From Bacillota bacterium (GTDB lineage: Bacteria; Bacillota; Limnochordia; Darwinibacteriales; Darwinibacteriaceae): 42,688 nucleotides of DNA. This document shows, piece by piece, positions 16,963-25,544 of the stretch (positions are counted from its first letter, which is position 1; each line of letters opens with the position of its first letter). The stretch spans positions 1 to 42,688 of the forward strand of contig DURH01000041.1 in the NCBI GenBank assembly GCA_012837385.1, in the 5' to 3' direction. The position numbers and the translations under genes were made by a program. Under the pieces are notes generated by a model. The model ran no database searches, was not told where the DNA came from, and worked only from the letters and a program-made list of their open reading frames with translations.

Positions 16963-19203
16963 ATGCAGGTGCAATTATCTGATAACGCCAGAATCGTTTT
17001 AGAGCGCCGTTACTTAGCTAAGATTGATAACAAAATAGTGGAAACACCTGAAGATATGTTGCGCCGGGTGGCCAGGAACATCGCCCAATTTGAGACGGAT
17101 CCAGTGTGGGAAGAACGGTTTTTTGCTGTGATGGACAACCTGGAGTTCCTGCCTAACAGCCCTACCTTGATGAATGCTGGAAGGGAACTGCAGCAGCTAT
17201 CTGCCTGTTTTGTGCTGCCTGTGGAAGACTCCATGGAAGGTATCTTTGAAACCCTGAAAAACACGGCTCTCATCCAGAAGTCCGGTGGCGGCACTGGCTT
17301 TAGTTTTTCCCGCCTGCGTCCAAAATCAGATATGGTGAGTACAACTGGAGGGGTGGCTAGCGGCCCTGTGTCCTTTATGAAGTGCTACAACGCGGCTACC
17401 GATGCCATTAAGCAGGGGGGCACCCGCCGGGGCGCTAATATGGGTATTCTGCGCGTGGATCACCCTGATATCCTGGAGTTTATTCAGTGTAAGGCAGATT
17501 CCTCGGAGATCACCAACTTCAACATCTCTGTAGGTATCACCGAGGAGTTTATGGAAGCGGTATTCGCGGATGAGACCTACCAGCTGATCAACCCCCGCTC
17601 CAAGGAAGCGGTGGGAGAACTGCAGGCTAGGGAAGTGTTTGAACTGATCGTGGAAATGGCTTGGAAGAACGGGGAACCAGGCATTGTTTTCCTGGATCGC
17701 ATCAACCGCTTTAATCCCACCCCCCATGTGGGCGAAATGGAGGCTACCAATCCCTGCGGTGAACAGCCCCTGCTGCCCAATGAGAGCTGCAACCTGGGCT
17801 CCATCAATCTGGCGAAAATGGTTAAGCAGGATGCAGACGGCCAGTGGACAGTTGATTGGGCTCGCCTGCGGGAAGTGGTGGAGATTGGCGTCCGCTTTCT
17901 GGACAATGTGATCGATGCCAACAACTACCCCATTGCAGAGATCAGGGACATGACCTATGCCAACCGCAAGATCGGCCTAGGTGTGATGGGTTTTGCTGAT
18001 CTGCTCATTCGCTTGGGCATTCCCTATAACAGTGAGGAAGGTGTGGAACTGGCCCGAGAGCTGATGCAGTTTATCCAAACTGCAGGCCATGATGCCTCGT
18101 CTAAGCTGGCGGAAGAGCGGGGATCCTTCCCCAATTACGCGGGCAGCGTGTTTGAGGAACAGGGCAGGCCCATGCGTAACGCCACGGTGACCACCATTGC
18201 ACCCACCGGTACCATCTCCATTATTGCCGGCTGCTCCAGCGGTATTGAACCCATCTTTGCCCTGGCCTTTACCCGCAATGTGCTGGACAATGATCGCTTG
18301 ATCGAGGTCAACCCCATGTTTGAAACCATTCTGCGCGAGGAGGGCTTGTACTCTGCCGAGCTGATCGAGGAAGTAGCCCAGACCGGAAACGTGAAGGATA
18401 TGGAGGCCATTCCAGAGGAGCTCAGGCGCATTCTGGTCACTGCCTATGAGGTGACGCCTGAGTGGCATATCCGCATGCAGGCTGCTTTCCAGGAATTCAC
18501 AGACAATGCGGTCAGCAAGACGGTGAATTTCCCCAAGGAAGCAGCAAAGGAAGATATCAGAGCTGTATATGAACTCGCCTATGAACTAGGCTGTAAGGGA
18601 GTTACTGTCTACCGGGCAGGTTCCCGGGAAGGTGAAGTGCTCACGGTTGGGCATAAAAAAGAAGAGTTGAAAGAGGATACCGAAGCCCCATCCAGATCCA
18701 GGCCTGCTCCCCGCAAGAGGCCCACGGTGACCAGGGGCGAGACGGTGCGCATCAAGACCGGCTGTGGCTCCCTCTATGTAACAATTAATTCCGACGATCA
18801 GGGTATCTGTGAAGTGTTTACCACCATCGGGAAGGCTGGCGGCTGTGCCGGTGCTTTCTCAGAAGCCACTGCCAGGCTGGCCTCGCTGGCCCTGCGCTCC
18901 GGTGTGGAGCCGCAGCAGGTGGTAAAACAGCTCAAAGGCATCCGCTGCCCACATCCCATTTGGGAAGGCGGGCGCCAGGTGCTTTCCTGCCCCGATGCCA
19001 TCGCCCAGGTACTTGATGAGTACATTAAGAACAACGGCACGAATGGCGTTAAGATCGAGGCCAGGGAAAAGGCTAATCCAGGGCCAGGCCGTTCCTCTGA
19101 TCGAGTGTTCGCCGGAGAAGCTTGCCCTGAGTGCAGCGGAACCATGGTACAGGAAAGCGGCTGCGCCACCTGCTTGGACTGCGGGTTCAGCCGCTGCAGC
19201 TAG
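16963..19203 (+). CDS. nrdJ: Class II (adenosylcobalamin-dependent) ribonucleotide reductase
   Basis: Reduces ribonucleotides to deoxyribonucleotides using a thiyl radical generated from adenosylcobalamin; oxygen independent. It is 746 aa. The ten-stranded barrel has FVLPVEDSMEGIFETL, SGGGTGFSFSRLRP (substrate loop), NPCGEQPLLPNESC with the radical cysteine C265, and ATVTTIAPTGTISIIAGCSSGIEP. A TSCPD domain follows (~605–705: TGCGSLYVTIN to CPDAIAQVL). The tail CPECSG…CATCLDCGFSRCS carries zinc-ribbon and redox cysteines that re-reduce the active site. ATG 16963 follows AGGAAGGAAG; the upstream in-frame extension from 16864 lies in the terminator and promoter and is rejected. No NrdAB or NrdDG genes and no cobalamin riboswitch are seen; two NrdR-like boxes overlap its promoter. 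Confidence 0.96.
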   Translation: MQVQLSDNARIVLERRYLAKIDNKIVETPEDMLRRVARNIAQFETDPVWEERFFAVMDNLEFLPNSPTLMNAGRELQQLSACFVLPVEDSMEGIFETLKNTALIQKSGGGTGFSFSRLRPKSDMVSTTGGVASGPVSFMKCYNAATDAIKQGGTRRGANMGILRVDHPDILEFIQCKADSSEITNFNISVGITEEFMEAVFADETYQLINPRSKEAVGELQAREVFELIVEMAWKNGEPGIVFLDRINRFNPTPHVGEMEATNPCGEQPLLPNESCNLGSINLAKMVKQDADGQWTVDWARLREVVEIGVRFLDNVIDANNYPIAEIRDMTYANRKIGLGVMGFADLLIRLGIPYNSEEGVELARELMQFIQTAGHDASSKLAEERGSFPNYAGSVFEEQGRPMRNATVTTIAPTGTISIIAGCSSGIEPIFALAFTRNVLDNDRLIEVNPMFETILREEGLYSAELIEEVAQTGNVKDMEAIPEELRRILVTAYEVTPEWHIRMQAAFQEFTDNAVSKTVNFPKEAAKEDIRAVYELAYELGCKGVTVYRAGSREGEVLTVGHKKEELKEDTEAPSRSRPAPRKRPTVTRGETVRIKTGCGSLYVTINSDDQGICEVFTTIGKAGGCAGAFSEATARLASLALRSGVEPQQVVKQLKGIRCPHPIWEGGRQVLSCPDAIAQVLDEYIKNNGTNGVKIEAREKANPGPGRSSDRVFAGEACPECSGTMVQESGCATCLDCGFSRCS

Positions 19204-19217
19204 AGCTTCCTAAGCAT

Positions 19218-19260
19218 AATCTCCTCCTTCCGTCCATATACTGGGCGGAGGGAGGAGATT
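19218..19260. terminator. Hairpin between convergent nrdJ and SLH gene
   Basis: Long interrupted stem: AATCTCCTCC (19218–19227) pairs with GGAGGAGATT (19251–19260), and TCCG / CGGA continues inward. T-rich flanks are weak (CGTCTTTTGTC on the plus side). It probably ends transcription from both sides. Confidence 0.65.
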
Positions 19261-19270
19261 CGTCTTTTGT

Positions 19271-20431
19271 CTAGTTGTCCATGACATTCTGCAGCCATTC
19301 GCTGGTGAGCAGTCTCTGAGCCAGTTCCACCTGGGCGTACTCCAGCACCTGGGTCCAGTTGCGGTTCAGGGCGGCATTGATCAGCTCAGGGGCCACATCC
19401 AGGTACTCAGCTGTTTCTGCGGTGAGCCGCTCCTGCAGCATGAGCTGGAGGCTGCTCCAATCCTGGTTGATGGCGGCTTCTGCTTCCCAGGGGGCCACAC
19501 CGCGATCTACTAACTCTTCGTAGACCTGGTAGCGCACCTCTTCGCCCAGCTCTTCCCAGTTGCCAGTAATCAGGGCGTTGATCTGGGCTGGGGTGAGGAT
19601 ATCTGCTAGAACCTGGGTAGCCTTGTTCAGCCCCTGGATCAGGGCTTGGACTGTTCCCGCTTCTTCCAGTTTCACGAGGAGTGCTTGGTTGTCTCTAACC
19701 AGGATTTCGACCTTCTGTCCTGGGCGCAGCTTCTCCTCTTTGTTTAAGGTATCCTTGGTCAGGCTGCCTGGGGAGACGTAGAGGGTCTCACCTAGGATTG
19801 TGAGTACAGTACCTTCGCCTTCTTCCGATGCCTTGACCACTACCTGCCTGCCGTCATTCTGCACTTCTTCCACCACGCCAGAAATCTCATCCAGCCTGAG
19901 GGCTTGGTCTAGGATATAGGCTGCTTCTGCCCTGGTAATCAGGCGATAGGGTTCAAAGCGGCCAACCATATGGGTGGGGAGCAGAGCTAAGCGCTGGAGC
20001 AGTTCAATGCCTAGAAAACCTGGGTAGTCCATGTTCAGATCAGAGAAGGAAGGGTAGAACCCCTTGGGAGCCTCGGTGTGTTCCCCTAAGCCTAACAGGC
20101 TGCCCAGGAGGCTGGCAAACTCGCCCCGGGTAATCCCTTCAGGATGGGCCACCAGAAGCTGGTTGAGCCAGGCTGCCAGTTCTGTGCTTTCCTCTTCGGT
20201 GAGCTGGAAAGCAGCTGCTAAAAGCTGCTGCGCCTCTGCATGGCTGAGGCTTTTGGACGGCGCGAACTCAGAGTCCCACAGGCCCTCAAAGAGCCCCTGT
20301 TCCTCCAGGGTCAGGATGGCGCTTTCCGCCCAGATTCCGTCGATATCGGCGAAGGCTGCCAAGCCAGTCGCACTCAAAAATGTCAAGAGCACCAAAACCA
20401 CAACACCAGCGGTGAGTTTTGTTGGTCGCAT
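19271..20431 (-). CDS. Exported SLH-domain protein with C-terminal helical repeats
   Basis: Secreted or envelope protein, 386 aa. An N-terminal signal peptide (~1–25, hydrophobic AGVVVLVLLTFLSATGLAA) is followed by S-layer homology segments: FADIDGIWAESAILTLEEQGLF with FAPSKSLSHAEAQQLL, then GITRGEFASLLGSLL and FSDLNMDYPGFLGIELLQRLALL with YRLITRAEAAYIL. SLH domains bind pyruvylated cell-wall polymers, or anchor outer membranes in Negativicutes-like bacteria. The canonical ITRAE motif is present at least once. A strand-rich middle (~180–265) and three ~35-residue repeats with a conserved N-x-x-W core follow (NALITGNWEEL, AAINQDWSSL, NAALNRNWTQV). ATG 20431 is 7 nt from AAAGGAG; ATG 20437 is too close. 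Confidence 0.85.
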   Translation of the reverse strand: MRPTKLTAGVVVLVLLTFLSATGLAAFADIDGIWAESAILTLEEQGLFEGLWDSEFAPSKSLSHAEAQQLLAAAFQLTEEESTELAAWLNQLLVAHPEGITRGEFASLLGSLLGLGEHTEAPKGFYPSFSDLNMDYPGFLGIELLQRLALLPTHMVGRFEPYRLITRAEAAYILDQALRLDEISGVVEEVQNDGRQVVVKASEEGEGTVLTILGETLYVSPGSLTKDTLNKEEKLRPGQKVEILVRDNQALLVKLEEAGTVQALIQGLNKATQVLADILTPAQINALITGNWEELGEEVRYQVYEELVDRGVAPWEAEAAINQDWSSLQLMLQERLTAETAEYLDVAPELINAALNRNWTQVLEYAQVELAQRLLTSEWLQNVMDN

Positions 20432-20464
20432 GTGCATACTCCTTTTCTTCCAAACTGAGTCTAT

Positions 20465-20492
20465 CTTATACCCCAGGATTCTCCCCTTTCAA
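20465..20492 (-). promoter_or_regulatory. Promoter for the SLH protein gene
   Basis: On the minus strand: TTGAAA (20492–20487), a 16 nt spacer and TATAAG (20470–20465), 34 nt upstream of the start codon. Confidence 0.6.
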
Positions 20493-20598
20493 GGGAAGCC
20501 CTTTATGTAAAAGTGGGCAGGTCCGGCGTCATTGCCCAACTAAGGCAGGTTTTTACAGGCGGTTGTGGAATAGACAAGGAAGAAATGAGGGATGTGCC

Positions 20599-23175
20599 GT
20601 GGCTAAGAGTTTGTTTCTCATAGATGGCAACAGCCTGATTAATCGGGCTTTTTACGCACTGCCGCCCCTGACCAGCAGGACGGGGGAACCCACCAACGCA
20701 GTATACGGACTCACCATGATGCTCCTGCGGTTGATGGATGATTACAGCCCCGACCAAATCTTGGTTGCTTTTGATGTTTCTGGGCCCACCTTCCGCCACA
20801 GCCAATTTGGCGAGTACAAGGCTCACCGCAAGGGCATGCCTGATGACCTGCGCTCCCAGATCCCCATTATGAAGGAGCTCTTGGACAAATTGGGCATTCA
20901 GCGCCTGGAACTGCAGGGTTTTGAGGCTGATGACTTAATCGGCACCGTGGCTAAACAGGGCGAAAGGGAAGGCTACCAGGTCCATATTGTCACCGGAGAC
21001 CGTGACGCCTTTCAGCTCATTTCGCCCCAAACTAGGGTGCTGTTCACAAAGCGGGGTATTACCGAAACAGAGACGGTTGATGAAGAGACCCTGCGCAAGG
21101 CCTATGGCCTAACCCCTGAGCAGGTCAAGGATCTCAAGGGTTTGATGGGAGACAGTTCCGACAATATTCCGGGAGTGCCAGGGGTGGGGGAGAAAACCGC
21201 CCGGAAACTATTGGAAAGCTATCATTCCTTGGAGGGTATTTACGAGCACCTAGATGAAATCAAGGGCAAGCTTCAGGAGCGCTTGAAGGAACACCGAGAC
21301 CTGGCTTTCTTGAGTAAGGATTTGGCAACCATCCGCTGCCAGGCTCCCGTTGAGGTTGATCTGAGCCTCAGGGGGAGCATGGACGAAGATGCTGTGCGGG
21401 AGATGTTTCAGGAACTGGACTTCAGGACCCTTTTGGAACGGCTGCCCGCCAAGGAAAAAGAGGGTTCGCCCCAAGGCAAGGAGTTGGATCTCGGCTTTAC
21501 TAAGGTGCAGGAAGGCAGCTGGGATGTATTTCTAGCTGAACTCGATGTTTCTGAGCATGTCTATTTGGGCTATGCTGCGGAACACTCTATGCTTTTTGTG
21601 CTGCTCAGAGATAAAGTGTGGGCCTTAAGCAGCAAGCTTCTGGAAAGCCGCCTGGAGAGCCTGCTGCCACTTTTCGCAGAGAAGGAAATCTACGCGACCG
21701 GCGGCAAGGATGTGCTCCACCTCTTTGGCCCCAGGGGCTCGGTGCAGATCACCTTTGATTTGGAGCTGGCCTTGTACTGCTTGGATCCTGAGAAGCGCTG
21801 GAATTTGGGTTCCATCGCCCAGTTTTTCCAGGAGGAAGCAGGGTCAGTGGATCCGAAAAGTGCAGAATACCATTCAGCGATGGTGCGCCTCCTGAGGGCT
21901 GCAGCCGCTAAGGTAGAGGAGCGGCTGAAAAGCGATGGACTCTGGGATCTGTATCGCGAGATCGAGCTGCCCTTAGCTAGAGTGCTGGCAGAAATGGAGG
22001 AACAGGGCATTTTAGTGGATCAGGCTAAACTGGAGGAGATCTCCCAGGATCTGCAGGACTCCTTAGACAGGCTCACCGCGGAGATCTACGCCCAAGCTGG
22101 AGAGGAATTTAACATCAACTCCCCGAAACAGCTGGGCACCATTCTCTTCGACAAGTTGGGCTTGCCGGTGCTGAAACGCACCAAGACAGGGCCATCCACC
22201 AGTGCGGAAGTGCTGGAGGAGCTCAGCTATCATCCCATTGTGGCCCATATCCTGGAATACCGCCAGGTGGCGAAGCTGAAATCCACCTATGCCGATGCCC
22301 TGGGCGAGCTGATCTCACCGGAAACAGGAAGGGTGCATACCACCTTTAACCAGACAGTAACTGCTACAGGGAGGCTGAGCAGTACCCATCCCAATCTGCA
22401 GAATATTCCTGTACGGACTGCAGAGGGGCGCCGCATCCGGGAAGCCTTTGTGGTGCCGGAGGGCTGTTATTTGCTGAGCGCCGACTATTCCCAAATTGAG
22501 CTCAGGCTCTTAGCTCATCTTTCCCAAGATGAGGTGCTTCTAGAAGCGTTCCGCAGCGGCACGGATATTCACGTGCAGACCGCCTCGGAAGTATTTGGAG
22601 TGCCGAAAGACAAGGTAACTGATGAAGAGCGCAGTGCGGCTAAGGCCATTAACTTCGGAATCGTTTACGGAATCAGCAGCTTTGGCCTGGCCAAGGGCAT
22701 CAACCTAACCAGGGCCCAGGCCCAGGAGTATATTGACTCCTACTTCCTCCGCTATCGCGGTGTGAAGGCCTACCTAGACGGTGCGGTGCAGCATGGCAAG
22801 GAAAAGGGCTATGTGCAGACCCTCTTTGGGCGCAGGCGTTACCTGCCCAATCTGAAGAGCCGCAACTTCGCTCTGCGCAATTTCGCGGCCCGCACCGCCA
22901 TGAACTCTCCCATTCAGGGCAGCGCCGCGGACATTATCAAGCTGGCCATGCTAAAAGTACGCGGGGCACTGCAGGAAGCGGGCTTAAGCGGCAAGCTTCT
23001 GCTCCAGGTCCACGACGAGTTGGTGCTGGAAGTGCCAGAAGGGGAGCTGGCGGCAACAGCTGCCTTGGTGAAAAGAGAGATGGAGCGGGTGTGCGAGTTA
23101 GACGTGCCCCTGATTGTCGATGTATATTACGGACGGAATTGGCGCGATGTTGAGCGCTATCAGTTTGAGGAGTAG
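20599..23175 (+). CDS. polA: DNA polymerase I, proofreading domain degenerate
   Basis: Repair and Okazaki-fragment polymerase, 858 aa. The 5' nuclease domain (~1–290) has LFLIDGNSLINRAFYA, ADDLIGT, TGDRDAFQLI and a GLMGDSSDNIPGVPGVGEKTA helix-hairpin-helix. The A-family polymerase domain has motif A DYSQIELRLLAHLSQDE, motif B RSAAKAINFGIVYGISSFGL and motif C LLQVHDELVLEVPE. The central 3'–5' exonuclease region (~295–470) lacks the DxE and later aspartate motifs of Klenow, so proofreading is presumably lost, as in Bacillus and Thermus. GTG 20599 follows GAGGGA (20587–20592) and gives the family start MAKSLFLIDG; the upstream reading frame from 20419 covers the SLH promoter and is rejected. mutM follows after 3 nt. 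Confidence 0.96.
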   Translation: MAKSLFLIDGNSLINRAFYALPPLTSRTGEPTNAVYGLTMMLLRLMDDYSPDQILVAFDVSGPTFRHSQFGEYKAHRKGMPDDLRSQIPIMKELLDKLGIQRLELQGFEADDLIGTVAKQGEREGYQVHIVTGDRDAFQLISPQTRVLFTKRGITETETVDEETLRKAYGLTPEQVKDLKGLMGDSSDNIPGVPGVGEKTARKLLESYHSLEGIYEHLDEIKGKLQERLKEHRDLAFLSKDLATIRCQAPVEVDLSLRGSMDEDAVREMFQELDFRTLLERLPAKEKEGSPQGKELDLGFTKVQEGSWDVFLAELDVSEHVYLGYAAEHSMLFVLLRDKVWALSSKLLESRLESLLPLFAEKEIYATGGKDVLHLFGPRGSVQITFDLELALYCLDPEKRWNLGSIAQFFQEEAGSVDPKSAEYHSAMVRLLRAAAAKVEERLKSDGLWDLYREIELPLARVLAEMEEQGILVDQAKLEEISQDLQDSLDRLTAEIYAQAGEEFNINSPKQLGTILFDKLGLPVLKRTKTGPSTSAEVLEELSYHPIVAHILEYRQVAKLKSTYADALGELISPETGRVHTTFNQTVTATGRLSSTHPNLQNIPVRTAEGRRIREAFVVPEGCYLLSADYSQIELRLLAHLSQDEVLLEAFRSGTDIHVQTASEVFGVPKDKVTDEERSAAKAINFGIVYGISSFGLAKGINLTRAQAQEYIDSYFLRYRGVKAYLDGAVQHGKEKGYVQTLFGRRRYLPNLKSRNFALRNFAARTAMNSPIQGSAADIIKLAMLKVRGALQEAGLSGKLLLQVHDELVLEVPEGELAATAALVKREMERVCELDVPLIVDVYYGRNWRDVERYQFEE

Positions 23176-23178
23176 ACT

Positions 23179-24015
23179 ATGCCTGAACTACCAGAAGTGG
23201 AGACCGTGCGGCGCAGCCTGCTGCCTGTGGTTCTCCACAAACCAATTGAAGCTGTACACATTCACTACCCTAGGCTCCTACACAATCGATCGGTAGGGGA
23301 GTTTCAAGAACTGGTTGTGAATAACCAGTTCCTGGACTTGACTCGGCGCGGTAAGTATCTGATCTTTAGCCTGGAGGGAGATCTGGAGCTGGTGGCCCAT
23401 CTGCGCATGACGGGGCGCCTGATCTACTATTCCGATGCCAGCATTCCCTTAGCTAAGCATACCTCCGCAGTATTCGATTTCGGGGCAGAGGGTGCCCTGC
23501 GCTTTGAAGATGTGCGGAAGTTCGGCACCCTGGACCTAGTACCCAAGGGTAAGTACGAAGAGGTGAGGGGCCTCTACACCCTGGGCGTGGAGCCCCTGTC
23601 AGCAGAGTTTACTCTAGACCATTTCCAGGATCTGCTCGCCGGCCGCAGCACAAAGATCAAAGGACTTCTTCTGGATCAGACGAAAATTGCTGGGCTAGGC
23701 AATATTTACGTTGATGAAAGCTTGTTTGAGGCGGGAATTCATCCTGAACGCCCCGCGGGTTCCTTAAGTAAAGCAGAGAGCAAGCGGCTGCATAGGGCGA
23801 TAAGGGAAGTGTTGGAGCTGGCCATTGCCAACCAAGGAACCACCCTGCGGGATTACCGCACGGGATTTGGGCAGGAAGGGTCATTCCAGAACCGACTGCA
23901 GATTTATGGCAAGAAGGGGAAGGCCTGCCCCCGCTGCGGCGCCGATTTGGAGCACAAGAAAGTGGCTGGACGGACAAGCCATTTCTGCCCGGCCTGTCAG
24001 AGGGAACTAATATGA
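23179..24015 (+). CDS. mutM: Formamidopyrimidine-DNA glycosylase
   Basis: Base-excision repair enzyme removing 8-oxoguanine and formamidopyrimidines and nicking the abasic site, 278 aa. The N-terminus MPELPEVETVRR supplies the catalytic proline (P2) and glutamate (E3). RGKYLIF holds the conserved lysine, and QTKIAGLGNIYVDESLFEAGIHP is the H2TH motif. The C-terminal zinc finger is CPRCGADLEH…TSHFCPACQR. It overlaps coaE by 4 nt (ATGA), so it is translationally coupled. The order polA–mutM–coaE is conserved across Bacillota. Confidence 0.97.
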   Translation: MPELPEVETVRRSLLPVVLHKPIEAVHIHYPRLLHNRSVGEFQELVVNNQFLDLTRRGKYLIFSLEGDLELVAHLRMTGRLIYYSDASIPLAKHTSAVFDFGAEGALRFEDVRKFGTLDLVPKGKYEEVRGLYTLGVEPLSAEFTLDHFQDLLAGRSTKIKGLLLDQTKIAGLGNIYVDESLFEAGIHPERPAGSLSKAESKRLHRAIREVLELAIANQGTTLRDYRTGFGQEGSFQNRLQIYGKKGKACPRCGADLEHKKVAGRTSHFCPACQRELI

Positions 24016-24593
24016 TCGGCTTAACTGGAGGAGTAGCAAGCGGGAAATCCACAGTCGCCAAGCGGCTGCAGGCACTGGGAGCGGTGGTTTTGGACGCGGA
24101 CAAATTTGCACGGGATGCCGTGGAGCCCCACACCCCAGGCTGGATCCAAGTGAAAGAGGCCTTTCCAGAAGTGATCAGGGATGACCAGTCCATTGATCGG
24201 CGCCTCTTAGGTGAGATTGTCTTCGCCCAGGAAGAGAAAAGGAAGGTGTTGGAAGGGATCATTCATCCCCAGGTGCTGACCATGCTGCAGCGGGAAGCCC
24301 GCCTGGCTGAACAGGAAAGCAAGGTAGTGGTGGCAGAGGTTCCCCTCCTCTATGAAGTGGGGTGGGAGGACCTGATGGACCAGGTTTGGGTGGTCTACGT
24401 CCACCCTGAAACGCAGCTGCAGCGTCTCTTGGAGCGGAGCGGCTTCAGCAGGGAACAAGCAGGGCGGATAATAGCCAGCCAGATGCCCCTTGAAGAGAAG
24501 GTGCGCCGGGCTGACCAGGTTATTGATAATAACGGGACTTTGGAAATGACTTGGGAGCAGGTTGATGCTCTATGGAAGGAGCTGGGAGCGTGA
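24012..24593 (+). CDS. coaE: Dephospho-CoA kinase
   Basis: Last enzyme of coenzyme A synthesis, phosphorylating the 3'-hydroxyl of dephospho-CoA, 193 aa. The P-loop [12 protein letters not shown] is at the N-terminus. [18 protein letters not shown] is the substrate aspartate region, and [24 protein letters not shown] plus [25 protein letters not shown] are family signatures. It overlaps mutM and the next gene by 4 nt each. Confidence 0.96.
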   Translation: MIGLTGGVASGKSTVAKRLQALGAVVLDADKFARDAVEPHTPGWIQVKEAFPEVIRDDQSIDRRLLGEIVFAQEEKRKVLEGIIHPQVLTMLQREARLAEQESKVVVAEVPLLYEVGWEDLMDQVWVVYVHPETQLQRLLERSGFSREQAGRIIASQMPLEEKVRRADQVIDNNGTLEMTWEQVDALWKELGA

Positions 24594-24964
24594 GAATAGC
24601 ACTGATCGCCCATGACAAGAAGAAAAAGGACATAGTGGCTTTTGTGCAGAGGCATCTCGAGGATCTGCGGGAGCATGAGATCATCGCCACAGGCACAACT
24701 GGGGGCTTGATTCAAGAGTCCACTGGACTGCCTGTGCACAGGGTGCTCTCGGGGCCCCTCGGCGGTGACCAGCAGATCGGTTCGCTGGTGGCCAGCGGAG
24801 AAGTGGAAGCAGTGATCTTCCTTAGGGATCCCTTGACGGCACAGCCCCACGAGCCTGATATTACCGCACTCCTCAGGGTGTGCGATGTGCACAATACGCC
24901 TTTAGCCACCAATGAGGCAACTGCAGAGCTGGTACTGCGCCATGTCAGGGAGAGCAGGGGATAA
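24590..24964 (+). CDS. mgsA: Methylglyoxal synthase
   Basis: Converts dihydroxyacetone phosphate to methylglyoxal and phosphate, a glycolytic overflow bypass, 124 aa. Visible motifs are [14 protein letters not shown] with the catalytic-site histidine, [21 protein letters not shown] phosphate loops, [15 protein letters not shown] with the catalytic aspartate and histidine, and the NTPLATN C-terminal signature. GTG 24590 overlaps the coaE stop (GTGA) and gives the usual MRIALIAHD start. Its place inside a replication/repair and CoA operon is unusual, but the sequence is intact. Confidence 0.94.
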   Translation: MRIALIAHDKKKKDIVAFVQRHLEDLREHEIIATGTTGGLIQESTGLPVHRVLSGPLGGDQQIGSLVASGEVEAVIFLRDPLTAQPHEPDITALLRVCDVHNTPLATNEATAELVLRHVRESRG

Positions 24965-24969
24965 CGCCG

Positions 24970-25518
24970 GTGCGCATCCTTGCTGTTCTAGCACTTCTTG
25001 GCGCGGTCATTGCGGGAGTTGTCTTCTTGCCCAACATCCTGCAGGAGTTGTTTCCCATTGGTTATGCAGAGCTGATTGCAGACGCAGGGAACTTGCACGG
25101 GGTGGACTGGGCGTTAATTGCAGCGGTAATCCAAGTAGAAAGCGGCTTCAGCCCCGAAGTAGTGTCTAGAAAAGGCGCGGTGGGGCTGATGCAGATTATG
25201 CCGGAAACCGCGGCTTGGGTCGGTAACCGCCTGGGCCAGAAAGTTGCCCCTGAGGATCTGCTGGACCCACAGACTAACATTCATTTGGGAACTTATTACT
25301 TAAGTTATCTCTTGGGCCGGTTTGACACTGAACACGCAGCCTTAGCCGCCTATAACGGAGGGCCAACCAATGTGGCTAGGTGGTTGGAAGAGGGAGTGTG
25401 GGACGGTTCCCATGAAACATCTGGCCGCATACCCTTTGCTGAGACCAGGTCCTATGTACGTAAAGTCACTGCCATGCGGCGTTTATATCAGTTTTTATAT
25501 CCGCAGGGAGTAGAGTAG
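24970..25518 (+). CDS. Soluble lytic transglycosylase-like protein
   Basis: Peptidoglycan lytic transglycosylase of the SLT (Slt70 C-domain) family, 182 aa. An N-terminal hydrophobic anchor (~4–22) exports the enzyme. The catalytic glutamate lies in AAVIQVESGFSPEVVS, followed by the family motifs GAVGLMQIMPETA and ALAAYNGGPTNVARW. The end, ETRSYVRKVTAMRRLYQFLYP, is also typical. It starts at GTG 24970, 5 nt after mgsA. Similar transglycosylase genes follow coaE in many clostridia. Confidence 0.92.
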   Translation: MRILAVLALLGAVIAGVVFLPNILQELFPIGYAELIADAGNLHGVDWALIAAVIQVESGFSPEVVSRKGAVGLMQIMPETAAWVGNRLGQKVAPEDLLDPQTNIHLGTYYLSYLLGRFDTEHAALAAYNGGPTNVARWLEEGVWDGSHETSGRIPFAETRSYVRKVTAMRRLYQFLYPQGVE

Positions 25519-25544
25519 TTGGAGCATTGAGAGGAGCCAAGTAG

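Noticed and set aside
20419-20598. N-terminal 60-residue extension of PolA in the open frame
   Set aside because: It covers the divergent SLH gene start and promoter, has no family similarity, and a GAGGGA site precedes GTG 20599, which gives the canonical N-terminus.
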